Shown: in pieces, positions 15,178 through 23,821 of the stretch
How positions within the stretch are numbered: the stretch's first letter is position 1
Layout of the letters: every line of letters begins with the position of its first letter
NCBI GenBank assembly: GCA_029782365.1
Contig: JAKOUW010000149.1
Coordinates: forward strand, 1 to 64,000
Direction: 5' to 3'
Source: Chloroflexota bacterium
GTDB lineage: Bacteria; Chloroflexota; Anaerolineae; Anaerolineales; UBA4823
DNA: 64,000 bases
Program-made: the position numbers and the translations under genes
The notes under the pieces: model-generated
The model's database searches: none
What the model saw: the letters and a program-made list of their open reading frames with translations, nothing else
Told to the model about the DNA's origin: nothing

Positions 15178-17277
15178 ATGCACACGCCTGTTCGCAAATC
15201 ATACTCTGTACAGCGCGCTTTATACCAACGCGCCATCCTGGATTCTTTCCGCAAACTCGATCCGCGCATCCAGGCGCATAACCCGGTGATGTTCGTGGTA
15301 GAAGTCGGCAGCGTGCTGGCAACCGGTTTGTGGGTGCAGGCTTTGATAGGCCGCGGCGAGGCCCCTTCTGCTTTTATTGGCGCAGTCGCTGCCTGGTTAT
15401 GGTTCACCGTGTTGTTCGCCAATTTTTCTGAAGCCCTGGCAGAGGGGCGCGGCAAGGCTCAGGCCGAATCGCTGCGCAAAACACGCCAGGAGACAAGTGC
15501 TAAGAAACTGCAGCAACCGCTCTCGGATGGCGCGCGCCCAGAAAAATTTGTGCTGACGCCTTCCACTCAATTACGCCAGGGAGATCGTTTCCTGGTAGAG
15601 GCCGGCGATATCATTCCGGCGGATGGAGAAGTGATCGGAGGCATCGCTTCTGTGGATGAATCGGCTGTGACTGGCGAGTCAGCCCCGGTGATTCGCGAAT
15701 CCGGCGGTGATCGCAGTGCGGTGACCGGCGGTACGCGCATCCTCTCCGATTGGCTGGTAGTGCAGGTCACCGCCCGCCCAGGTGAAGGATTTCTCGACCG
15801 TATGATCAGTCTGGTGGAGGGTGCTTCACGCCAGAAAACACCCAATGAGATTGCGCTCAATATCTTGCTGGCCGCTTTTACCATCATTTTCCTGGTGGTG
15901 TGCATCACCCTGCTGCCATATTCAATATACAGCGTGACCGCCGCCGGCTCGGGCCAGCCTGTAACGATCACGGTGCTGGTGGCTCTTTTAGTCTGCCTGA
16001 TCCCTACTACTATCGGTGGACTGCTGTCTGCGATTGGCATCGCCGGCATGGATCGCTTGATCCGGCGCAATGTGATCGCCCTTTCTGGACGCGCCATTGA
16101 AGCTGCCGGCGATGTTGATGTGCTTCTTCTGGATAAAACCGGCACCATCACTCTGGGTAACAGGGAAGCAGTTGAGTTTATCCCGGTGGGGGGCGTCTCG
16201 CCACAAGACCTGGCAGATGCGGCTCAGCTCGCCTCGCTGGCTGATGAGACGCCAGAAGGGCGCTCCATCGTGGTGTTGGCCAAAGAAAAATATGGCCTGC
16301 GCGGCCGATCGGTCAGCCCGTCGGAAAGCATGCCCCAAGGGATGAGATTCGTGCCTTTCAGCGCCCAGACCCGCATGAGCGGCGTGACGTTTGATCATTC
16401 GGCAATCTACAAAGGCGCGCCTGATACCATGCTCGCCTATTTGCAGAGCCAAGGGGGTATAGCGCCGGTGGAACTGCGCCAGCAGGTTGAACAAATTGCG
16501 CGCAATGGTGGGACACCCCTGGTTGTGACCCGCAATCAAACCGCCTTGGGAGTTATCCACCTGAAAGATATCGTCAAAGGCGGGTTGTACGAACGATTCC
16601 AACAACTGCGCAAGATGGGCATCAAAACGGTGATGATAACGGGTGACAATCCGCTCACCGCGGCTGCTATCGCCGCCGAAGCCGGAGTGGACGATTTCCT
16701 GGCCCAGGCAACCCCCGAGAAGAAATTAACATTGATTCGCGAATACCAGACAGGTGGCAGGTTGGTGGCAATGACCGGCGACGGCACCAATGATGCTCCT
16801 GCTCTGGCGCAAGCCGATGTGGCGGTGGCGATGAACACCGGCACCCAACCGGCCCGGGAAGCTGCCAATATGATCGATCTCGAATCGAACCCTACGAAGT
16901 TGATTGAAATTGTCGAGATCGGCAAACAACTGTTGATGACGCGCGGCGCCCTGACCACGTTCAGCATCGCAAACGATGTGTCGAAATATTTTGCCATAAT
17001 CCCGGCGGCGTTTGCTTCTACTTATCCTCAGTTGAACAGCCTCAATATCATGCGCCTGGCGACGCCTGAAAGCGCCATCCTTTCAGCAGTGATCTTCAAT
17101 GCCCTGATCATCATCATGCTGGTCCCGTTGGCACTGCGCGGCGTGCCGTACCAGGCGGTGGGCGCAGCACGCCTGCTGCGTGACAATTTGCTGGTGTATG
17201 GGCTTGGTGGTTTGATCGCTCCATTCATCGGCATCAAGCTGATCGACCTGCTGTTGGTAGCACTGCGCCTGGTTTAG
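15178..17277 (+). CDS. kdpB: K+-transporting ATPase subunit KdpB
   Basis: A 699-aa P-type ATPase catalytic subunit. The phosphorylated Asp is D319 in [15 protein letters not shown] (in [10 protein letters not shown]) and the hinge motif [11 protein letters not shown] are intact. It hydrolyses ATP to power K+ uptake with KdpA and KdpC. The ATG at 15178 follows a GGAGGTT box; the longer reading from 15076 would overlap kdpA and is rejected. kdpC follows after 10 bases. Confidence 0.97.
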   Translation: MHTPVRKSYSVQRALYQRAILDSFRKLDPRIQAHNPVMFVVEVGSVLATGLWVQALIGRGEAPSAFIGAVAAWLWFTVLFANFSEALAEGRGKAQAESLRKTRQETSAKKLQQPLSDGARPEKFVLTPSTQLRQGDRFLVEAGDIIPADGEVIGGIASVDESAVTGESAPVIRESGGDRSAVTGGTRILSDWLVVQVTARPGEGFLDRMISLVEGASRQKTPNEIALNILLAAFTIIFLVVCITLLPYSIYSVTAAGSGQPVTITVLVALLVCLIPTTIGGLLSAIGIAGMDRLIRRNVIALSGRAIEAAGDVDVLLLDKTGTITLGNREAVEFIPVGGVSPQDLADAAQLASLADETPEGRSIVVLAKEKYGLRGRSVSPSESMPQGMRFVPFSAQTRMSGVTFDHSAIYKGAPDTMLAYLQSQGGIAPVELRQQVEQIARNGGTPLVVTRNQTALGVIHLKDIVKGGLYERFQQLRKMGIKTVMITGDNPLTAAAIAAEAGVDDFLAQATPEKKLTLIREYQTGGRLVAMTGDGTNDAPALAQADVAVAMNTGTQPAREAANMIDLESNPTKLIEIVEIGKQLLMTRGALTTFSIANDVSKYFAIIPAAFASTYPQLNSLNIMRLATPESAILSAVIFNALIIIMLVPLALRGVPYQAVGAARLLRDNLLVYGLGGLIAPFIGIKLIDLLLVALRLV

Positions 17278-17287
17278 GAGGTAAAAC

Positions 17288-17860
17288 ATGCTGAAACAAT
17301 TGAAAATATCCTTGCTGATGTGTCTTCTCATGATGGTTCTCACGGGAGTGATATACCCCCTGGCGATCACCGGCCTGGCCCAATTGGTTTTCCCAGCCCG
17401 GGCCAATGGTAGTTTGGTCAAGAATGAGCAGGGGGTGGTCGGATCAGCCTTGATCGGTCAGCAGTTTGATGATCCACGTTATTTTTGGGGCCGCTTATCG
17501 GCCACAAGCGGCGGTGCATATAATGCTGCTGCTTCGTCCGGCAGCAATCTAGGCCCGGACAACCCTGCGCTGATCAAACAGGCCAAGGACCGTATTGTGG
17601 AGCTGCGCGCCGCCGATCCGCAAAATTTGCAGCCAGTTCCAGTTGACCTGGTGACCGCTTCAGCCAGCGGTCTAGACCCGGATATCAGCCTGGCAGCCGC
17701 TCGCTATCAAGCCGGGCGTGTGGCGCGTGCCCGCGGCCTATCTGTCGACCAGGTAGAAGCGGTGATTGACCAGAATACCGAAAGCCCGCTGTTTGGATTC
17801 CTGGGAGAATCGTATGTCAATGTCTTAAAGCTGAATATGGCAGTAGATGCGCTAAAATAG
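17288..17860 (+). CDS. kdpC: K+-transporting ATPase subunit KdpC
   Basis: A 190-aa protein with one N-terminal membrane helix (about 10-33) and the KdpC motifs [16 protein letters not shown] and [16 protein letters not shown] with NVLKLN near the end. KdpC bridges KdpA and KdpB and increases ATP affinity. AGGAGG precedes the ATG. The stop codon is part of the A+T box at 17853-17858 just before kdpD. Confidence 0.97.
   Translation: MLKQLKISLLMCLLMMVLTGVIYPLAITGLAQLVFPARANGSLVKNEQGVVGSALIGQQFDDPRYFWGRLSATSGGAYNAAASSGSNLGPDNPALIKQAKDRIVELRAADPQNLQPVPVDLVTASASGLDPDISLAAARYQAGRVARARGLSVDQVEAVIDQNTESPLFGFLGESYVNVLKLNMAVDALK
17853..17858 (+). promoter_or_regulatory. Possible internal -10 box before kdpD
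   Basis: TAAAAT overlaps the end of kdpC and stands 6 bases before the kdpD ATG; no Shine-Dalgarno sequence is present. This fits a leaderless internal transcript that would keep kdpDE expressed apart from kdpFABC, but the -35 is not clear. Confidence 0.35.
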
Positions 17861-17864
17861 CTAT

Positions 17865-20561
17865 ATGAAAGATTACGAGCGCCCTGATCCAGATGAACTT
17901 CTAGAGCGGTTTGCTAATGAAGAACATGCTGCCAAGCGCGGTAAGCTCAAAATATTCTTAGGGTATGTCGCTGGCGTAGGAAAAACCTATGCGATGTTGG
18001 AGGCAGCGCACCAGCGCCAGCAGGATGGCGTGGATGTGGTGGTGGGATATGTGGAAACGCATGGTCGGAAAGAAACCGAAGTGCTGCTATCCGGTCTGGA
18101 AATACTGCCGCGCCGCGTAGTGGATTACCGTGGCACAGAGCTGTCTGACCTGGACCTGGATGCCGCCCTGGCGCGCCATCCACGACTAATCCTGGTGGAT
18201 GAACTGGCACACTCCAACGCGCCTGGTTTACGTCACCCAAAACGCTACCAGGATGTGGAAGAGTTATTGGATGCCGGCATCGATGTGTACAGCGCTCTGA
18301 ATATCCAGCACCTGGAAAGCCTCAAAGATGTTGTCCAGCAAATCACCGGGGTTGCGGTGCGTGAAACTGTACCGGACCGCATCATCGATGAAGCCTATGA
18401 AATCGAGCTGGTTGATTTGCCGACCGATGAACTGCTGAAGCGCTTGCAGGATGGGAAGGTTTATGTGCCCGACCAGGCCGCGCGGGCGTTGAAAGAATTC
18501 TTTCGCAAAGGGAATCTGACTGCTCTGCGTGAGCTTTCTTTACGGCGGGCTGCCGAGCGGGTTGACAGCCAAATGTTGAGCTATATGCAGACCAAAGCTA
18601 TTCCCGGGCCATGGCCTGCAGGGGAGCGGATCTTGGTGTGTATCAGCTCACATCCCATGGGCGAGCGCTTGATTCGCGCCGGGAGGCGCCTGGCAGATGA
18701 CCTGAATGCGGACTGGATTGTGGCGTTTGTAGAAACGCCAGGTCATCTGAAAATGCCAGCAGAAAACAGGCTGCGCATGCAAAAAAATTTACTCCTGGCA
18801 GAAGAATTGGGCGCCAGGATTGCCAACTTGACGGGCGAATCGGTAGCCGAAGCGGTAATCGAATATGCCCATCAAAATAATATCACCAAAATCATCGCCG
18901 GCAAGCCGCTCCGGCCGCGCTGGTTTGAGATTCTGCGTGGTTCTGTGATCGACCAAATTATCCGCCACAGCGGTTCGATCGATGTATATGTGGTCAGCGA
19001 GGGCACAGAGGTGCCTTTACGCGTCCAACCCGGTTTGAACCCTACCGGTTTTATCCCGCACCGCCCGTTTGGGCGGTACGCCGGCAGCCTGGCGCTGGTG
19101 GCGCTCATGACTGTTTTGGGCTTTCCTCTGAGATATATCCTCGATCCAACCAACCTGGTGATGTTGTATCTCCTGGCAGTGGTGCTCTCGGCAGTGTTTT
19201 ATGGTCGGGGACCATCCGTCTTTGCCTCGATTGCCAGTGTTGTAGCTTTTGATTTCTTCTTTGTAGAGCCGCGTTACACATTTTCGGTGTCAGATACACA
19301 GTACATCCTCACCTTTATCGGGTTGCTCGTGGTTGGTTTGATTATCAGCAATTTTGCTTCACTGCTGCGGGATCAGGTGCTTGTTTTAAGGCGAAGGACT
19401 CAGCAGAGCCAAGCCTTGAACAACCTGGGCCGCGAGCTGACTGCATCAATTTCACTCGACCAGGTGCTGCACACGGTCATCTCGCACGTGACTGGCATGT
19501 TCAATCGGGAAGTCGTTATTTTGCTGCCTGAAAATGGTCATCTGGAAGTAAAATCTTTCAGCGAAGATTTTTCGATCAGCGAAACCGAGCTGGCAGTGGC
19601 AGAATGGGCGTTTAAAAATCACAAAGAGGCCGGTTTGGGGACAAATACTTTGCCCGCTGCCACGATCCGCTGCATCCCACTCGTCACAGCCAGGGAAACC
19701 GTTGGTGTATTGGGATCGAAGCCTCAACCAGGCCAGCCTTATCTTTCGAAAGACCAGGTCGAGCTGATGGAAGGCGTCGTCAACTTGGCGGCCATTGCGA
19801 TCGAGCGGGCATCTTTTGCTGAAAAAGCTGCCCAGGCTGAAATGCTGCGCAATACTGAGAAACTGCAAACGGCTTTGTTGAATTCCATCTCGCATGAGCT
19901 GCGCACTCCCTTGGCGACGGTGACCGGCGTGCTCACCAGCCTGGAAGAATCAGAGAGTGTTGTGCCTGAGAACCGGCTCGATGAAGCGACCCGTCTGGAT
20001 TTAATTCATTCGGCCACCCGCCAGGCCAGGCGCTTAAACCACCTGGTTGAAAACCTGCTGGATATGACGCGCCTCGAAGCCGGCGCGTTGCGCCTGAACC
20101 AGGAACCGATCGATTTTCAAGATCTGATTTCTGCTGTCACTTACCAGATGTCTGCAGAATTGTCCAACCATCCCTTGAATGTGCTCCTGCCGCCAGATTT
20201 GCCGCCGTGCAGCGCTGACATCGTCTTAATTGCCCAGGTGCTCGAAAATCTACTGGATAACGCTTGTAAATACTCTCTGCCTGGAACAGCCATCACGATT
20301 GCAGTTCGCCCTTTGGAAATGCACATCGAAGTTGCCGTCCAAAACCAGGGCGTTGGCATTCCGCCGGAGGATCTCGAGCATGTGTTTGATAAATTTTTCC
20401 GTGTGCAGCGCAAGGAAAATATCGCCGGGACCGGGCTTGGCCTCTCGATCTGCCGCGGTATTGTCGAAGCGCACGGCGGTAAGATTTGGGCGGAAAATGA
20501 TCCCGGCCAGGGAGTGACCATTCGTTTTACTCTGCCTGCCTCAATGGAAAAAGCCCTATGA
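17865..20561 (+). CDS. kdpD: Osmosensitive K+ channel histidine kinase KdpD
   Basis: An 898-aa KdpD of full length. Domains in order: KdpD N-terminal domain with Walker A GYVAGVGKTY (about 33-41) and the VDELAHSN motif; a universal stress protein-like domain (about 245-370); four membrane helices (about 405-500); GAF domain; HisKA with H677 in SISHELRTPLATV; HATPase with NLLDNACKYS and GTGLGLSICRGI. It senses low K+/turgor signals and phosphorylates KdpE, encoded next with an ATGA overlap. Confidence 0.97.
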   Translation: MKDYERPDPDELLERFANEEHAAKRGKLKIFLGYVAGVGKTYAMLEAAHQRQQDGVDVVVGYVETHGRKETEVLLSGLEILPRRVVDYRGTELSDLDLDAALARHPRLILVDELAHSNAPGLRHPKRYQDVEELLDAGIDVYSALNIQHLESLKDVVQQITGVAVRETVPDRIIDEAYEIELVDLPTDELLKRLQDGKVYVPDQAARALKEFFRKGNLTALRELSLRRAAERVDSQMLSYMQTKAIPGPWPAGERILVCISSHPMGERLIRAGRRLADDLNADWIVAFVETPGHLKMPAENRLRMQKNLLLAEELGARIANLTGESVAEAVIEYAHQNNITKIIAGKPLRPRWFEILRGSVIDQIIRHSGSIDVYVVSEGTEVPLRVQPGLNPTGFIPHRPFGRYAGSLALVALMTVLGFPLRYILDPTNLVMLYLLAVVLSAVFYGRGPSVFASIASVVAFDFFFVEPRYTFSVSDTQYILTFIGLLVVGLIISNFASLLRDQVLVLRRRTQQSQALNNLGRELTASISLDQVLHTVISHVTGMFNREVVILLPENGHLEVKSFSEDFSISETELAVAEWAFKNHKEAGLGTNTLPAATIRCIPLVTARETVGVLGSKPQPGQPYLSKDQVELMEGVVNLAAIAIERASFAEKAAQAEMLRNTEKLQTALLNSISHELRTPLATVTGVLTSLEESESVVPENRLDEATRLDLIHSATRQARRLNHLVENLLDMTRLEAGALRLNQEPIDFQDLISAVTYQMSAELSNHPLNVLLPPDLPPCSADIVLIAQVLENLLDNACKYSLPGTAITIAVRPLEMHIEVAVQNQGVGIPPEDLEHVFDKFFRVQRKENIAGTGLGLSICRGIVEAHGGKIWAENDPGQGVTIRFTLPASMEKAL

Positions 20562-21253
20562 ACGGCAAAAGCTTTCGCATCCTGGTTGTGGATGATGAGC
20601 CCGAGATCCGACGTTTCTTACGCGCTTCTCTCAAAACACACTTGCATGAGGTGATCGAGGCTGACAATGGAACTGCAGCCATCCGCCTGGCGCGTGAGAA
20701 AAACCCGGATTTGATGATTTTGGATTTGGGCCTGCCTGATATGGATGGGGTTGATATCACACGTCGTGTGCGAGAATGGAATCAGGTGCCGATCATCATT
20801 TTATCGGTGCGCAGCCGCGAAGCAGACAAGATCGAGGCTTTGAACGCAGGCGCTGACGATTACATCACCAAGCCATTCGGTGTGGGTGAATTATTGGCCC
20901 GCATCCAGGTGGTAATGCGCCGAGTGGTTAACACCGGCACACAGCCGATCTACCAGGTGGGTGATTTGACTCTCGATCACAGCCGCCATCTGGTCACGTT
21001 GTCAGGGCAGCCGGTCGATCTGACGCCCACAGAATTTGAGCTGCTCAATATTTTGATTCAAAATGCAGGCAAGGTGGTAACTCAGCGGCACATCATCCAA
21101 AAACTGTGGGGAGCAGGCTATGAAGATGAGGCGCGCTTGCTGCGGGTGAATATCAGCAACCTGCGGCGCAAAATCGAACCAAATCCTAACCAACCCCATT
21201 ATATTTTGACAGAATTGGGGGTAGGATACCGGCTGCGCGACGAAGCGCAATAA
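20558..21253 (+). CDS. kdpE: Kdp operon response regulator KdpE
   Basis: A 231-aa OmpR-type regulator. Receiver: D12/D13, phosphorylation site D56 (LMILDLGLPD), S83 and K105. Winged helix: LTPTEFELLNILIQNAGKV and RLLRVNISNLRRKIEPN, characteristic of KdpE. It is expected to activate kdpFABC through the repeat at 13203-13219. The ATG overlaps the kdpD stop (ATGA). Confidence 0.95.
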   Translation: MNGKSFRILVVDDEPEIRRFLRASLKTHLHEVIEADNGTAAIRLAREKNPDLMILDLGLPDMDGVDITRRVREWNQVPIIILSVRSREADKIEALNAGADDYITKPFGVGELLARIQVVMRRVVNTGTQPIYQVGDLTLDHSRHLVTLSGQPVDLTPTEFELLNILIQNAGKVVTQRHIIQKLWGAGYEDEARLLRVNISNLRRKIEPNPNQPHYILTELGVGYRLRDEAQ

Positions 21254-21286
21254 GTTTTTTCCTCAAATGAAAATGGGGACAAAAGA

Positions 21287-21318
21287 CCAAAGTTGAATTA
21301 TGATAATTATGATATAAT
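21287..21318 (+). promoter_or_regulatory. Promoter region of the NarL-type sensor operon
   Basis: An A+T-rich stretch with a perfect TATAAT at 21313-21318 and overlapping TTATGAT repeats. CCAAAGTTGAATT (21287-21299) lies just upstream and recurs at 23791-23803 before the giant secreted protein. No -35 with normal spacing is seen (TTGAAT is 14 bases away), which suits an activated promoter. About 145 bases of leader would remain before the gene; nothing coding is seen there. Confidence 0.4.
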
Positions 21319-21464
21319 TGAATGTAATTTTTTAATGTTCACTCTACTTTCTTTTTCTACTTCGAGATGTGAAGTCGATTGTTCATATCGACCCGCTGGA
21401 AGCGTTTCATCTAATCAACATTCCGGGTTAATCAATTGCCATAAAGTGCTTGTGGAGTTCCAAC

Positions 21465-22829
21465 ATGTTGGCAGGCAGGGCAATTATCTTTCGCAAAGCT
21501 AGGGATTTTTGGGTTCGATATCGCTGGTTTATATTGGCGATCACGGTCATTTTTTCCGCGTTGTTTGAGCTCCATGAATATATCTTGCATCCTGATGCTT
21601 TGGAGGATACACAGCATATCTTTGAACTCCTGTTGCAGGGTATTATCCTGCCATTACTGCTAGTGACGCTTCAGCGGACTGAAACGCAGAAGAATCTGGC
21701 CGTGAATTCGCTGGCGCTGATTGAACAGTATATTTACCAGCTCAATAATGCTCAAAGCTGGGACGAACTTTGCAAGCTGATCGTCCAAATCCCGCGCAGC
21801 TTCATCCCGCTGGTTGGGGCAGCACTGTGGCTGTATGATCCTGTCAAGGCGGGGTACATTTCAGCGAATATCCATGTTTTTGATGAAAGCCGCGGGTTAT
21901 CTACAGATCAGATCGACTGCATCCCTGAGCGGCATCACTGCCAATCTGCGGTGCAAAACCAATCCGGCGCTGTGCTGTGCACCTGTTTATCTCGCTCGGA
22001 AAGCGATTTCTTTCCTTTTGCTCGTTGGTGCCTGGTGTTGAACACACCCAATGGGAACGTCGGCTTACTGCACCTCTATACTGCCGGCGCCTACCGCCTC
22101 TCGCATGAACAGCTCAACTTTCTTCACAACATTGGATCTGAAATGGCCACCTGCCTTCAAAAAGCGTCGATGCAGCGCAAAATTAAACTGCGTGAAGCCG
22201 AAGTAGAAGAGGAAAAGCGCCAGCTTTCGAAAGATTTACATGATACGTTGGGGCAGGATATCGCCTTCCTGCGCCACAAGATCGACTATTTACTTGAGAT
22301 GGGTGGACCGACTCAGGTTTACATGGATGATCTAAAACAAATGGGCCTGGTTGCCGAAGAAGCCAACCAGATGATCCGCAATATCTTGGCCGGCACACAC
22401 GGTCAGCACAGCGCGGCCCTGCATACACGCCTGTTGGCTTACGCCCAGGCCATTGGTGAGCGCGCCAACCTCAAAGTTTCTTTTCGTTCCACTGGCCCGA
22501 TTTGTGAACTGTCAGAGCATGTCAAGTTCCAAATCTTCTTGATTTTTCGCGAAATCCTGGCCAATGTCGAAAATCATTCGCACGCCAGTAATGTGGTGGT
22601 TGCCCTCGATTGGGCGGAGCATGAATTGCAAATCACCGTCGCCGATGATGGCGATGGCTTTTTGGTCGAGCAGGCACATCCAGGTCATTTTGGCCTGTCG
22701 ATTATCCGCGCACGTTCTGAGGTGTTGGGGGGCCAAATGAAGGTTTCTTCAGCACCAATGAAAGGGACGCAGGTTTTCATTCAACTACCACTGAACCAGG
22801 CATCCCTGGTGGAGGCGCAGTCGAGATGA
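21465..22829 (+). CDS. NarL-type sensor histidine kinase with Cys-rich GAF domain
   Basis: A 454-aa kinase. Two hydrophobic segments (about 20-40 and 55-75), a GAF domain (about 105-240), then HisKA_3 with H259 in SKDLHDTLGQDIAFL and an HATPase (FREILANVENHSHA, DDGDGF, GHFGLSIIRARSE). The GAF domain holds C152, H157, H158, C159, C172 and C174, a cluster able to bind metal or an Fe-S centre. The ATG at 21465 follows GTGGAG at good distance; an in-frame TTG at 21450 lacks a site. ATGA overlap with its regulator. Confidence 0.9.
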   Translation: MLAGRAIIFRKARDFWVRYRWFILAITVIFSALFELHEYILHPDALEDTQHIFELLLQGIILPLLLVTLQRTETQKNLAVNSLALIEQYIYQLNNAQSWDELCKLIVQIPRSFIPLVGAALWLYDPVKAGYISANIHVFDESRGLSTDQIDCIPERHHCQSAVQNQSGAVLCTCLSRSESDFFPFARWCLVLNTPNGNVGLLHLYTAGAYRLSHEQLNFLHNIGSEMATCLQKASMQRKIKLREAEVEEEKRQLSKDLHDTLGQDIAFLRHKIDYLLEMGGPTQVYMDDLKQMGLVAEEANQMIRNILAGTHGQHSAALHTRLLAYAQAIGERANLKVSFRSTGPICELSEHVKFQIFLIFREILANVENHSHASNVVVALDWAEHELQITVADDGDGFLVEQAHPGHFGLSIIRARSEVLGGQMKVSSAPMKGTQVFIQLPLNQASLVEAQSR

Positions 22830-23533
22830 GTAATTCCGGTAAACCGACCTCAGCCAAACATAAAATCCTGTTAGTTGATGATCATGTCATCATTCGCGAT
22901 GGATTGGCCAAAGTCCTGGATGCACAGGCTGATTTTACTGTTGTCGGCCAGGCCGGGACTGCCGCGGAGGCTGTCCAGATGGCTCTGGACCTCAACCCTG
23001 ACCTGGTTCTGATGGATATTGGCTTGCCAGATGAAAATGGCGTGATCGCCACCCAAAAGATCCTGGTTCAACGTCCTGGGATGATCATCATTATGCTCAC
23101 CATACACGACACAGACGAATTGTTGTTTGCGGCGGTGCGCAGTGGGGCCAAAGGTTACCTGTTGAAAACGATCTCCGGCAACGAACTGGTTGCCTCGCTG
23201 CGGGCCATCCACAGAAACGAAGCTGCTATCTCGCGAGCCATGACTTCGCGATTAATGAATGAATTTTCACGCCTGAGCTCACCCAACCAGCCCAGCCGTT
23301 CGATGCTGGAAAAATTGACCTTAAGAGAATACGAAGTGCTTAAGTTTTTGGCTGAGGGGGTGACCAACCAGGAAATTGCCAGTCACTTTCAGGTGACTGA
23401 ATCGACCGTTAAGAACCAGATTCACAGCATTCTAACCAAATTAAAATTAAAAAACCGGCGAGATGTGATCTGGTTTGCCCGCCAGCATGGAATTCCAGAA
23501 CCGGCAAATCCGATTGAACCACACCGGCTTTAA
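22826..23533 (+). CDS. NarL/FixJ-family response regulator
   Basis: A 235-aa regulator: receiver with D18/D19 and phosphorylation site D64 (LVLMDIGLPDE), and a LuxR-type helix-turn-helix (LTLREYEVLKFLAEGVTNQEI ... ESTVKNQIHSILTKL, given by its two halves). It is encoded with its kinase (ATGA overlap) and directly ahead of the operon at 23822, which it may control; this is inferred from position and the shared 13-mer. Confidence 0.93.
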   Translation: MSNSGKPTSAKHKILLVDDHVIIRDGLAKVLDAQADFTVVGQAGTAAEAVQMALDLNPDLVLMDIGLPDENGVIATQKILVQRPGMIIIMLTIHDTDELLFAAVRSGAKGYLLKTISGNELVASLRAIHRNEAAISRAMTSRLMNEFSRLSSPNQPSRSMLEKLTLREYEVLKFLAEGVTNQEIASHFQVTESTVKNQIHSILTKLKLKNRRDVIWFARQHGIPEPANPIEPHRL

Positions 23534-23633
23534 AAATCATATTCTTTACAACAAAGCATTGCCGGTAAGGGGCTGAAAAAGCGCCGGCATTTCTGTTTAA
23601 TCTTTCTTAAACCCTCCGATTAATACCAATGGC

Positions 23634-23656
23634 AGAACCATTTAAAAAATGGTTCT
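23634..23656. other. Perfect inverted repeat upstream of the giant gene
   Basis: AGAACCATTT (23634-23643) and AAATGGTTCT (23647-23656) are perfect inverted copies around AAA. On the plus strand TTTAATT follows, so it might be a weak terminator of the sensor operon; the 10-bp arms also fit a dimeric operator. It lies 166 bases before the ATG of the giant gene. The rest of this 288-base gap holds a weak 6-bp GCCGG stem (23560-23589) and no ORF. Confidence 0.55.
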
Positions 23657-23790
23657 TTAATTACGCACATCGATTGGGATAGGCTATGGACTGTGCCAGT
23701 GCTTAGCTGTATTCTTTAGTGGATAAATAAGATGATTTTTATAGGAAAACAAAAAGGCTGCGCTGGTGAAGCCTGCCTTTACGATATTGT

Positions 23791-23803
23791 CCAAAGTTGA
23801 ATT
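23791..23803 (+). promoter_or_regulatory. 13-mer shared with the sensor operon promoter
   Basis: CCAAAGTTGAATT here is identical to 21287-21299. It lies 18 bases before the ATG of the secreted giant protein, just ahead of the CAGGAGGT ribosome-binding site. A shared regulator site is the simplest idea; a translational operator is possible because it would be in the mRNA. Confidence 0.35.
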
Positions 23804-23821
23804 TGATTCAGGAGGTTTGTC

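Noticed and set aside
21293..21318. TTGAAT/TATAAT pair as a standard promoter
   Set aside because: Spacing is only 14 bp; the -10 is kept but not this -35.
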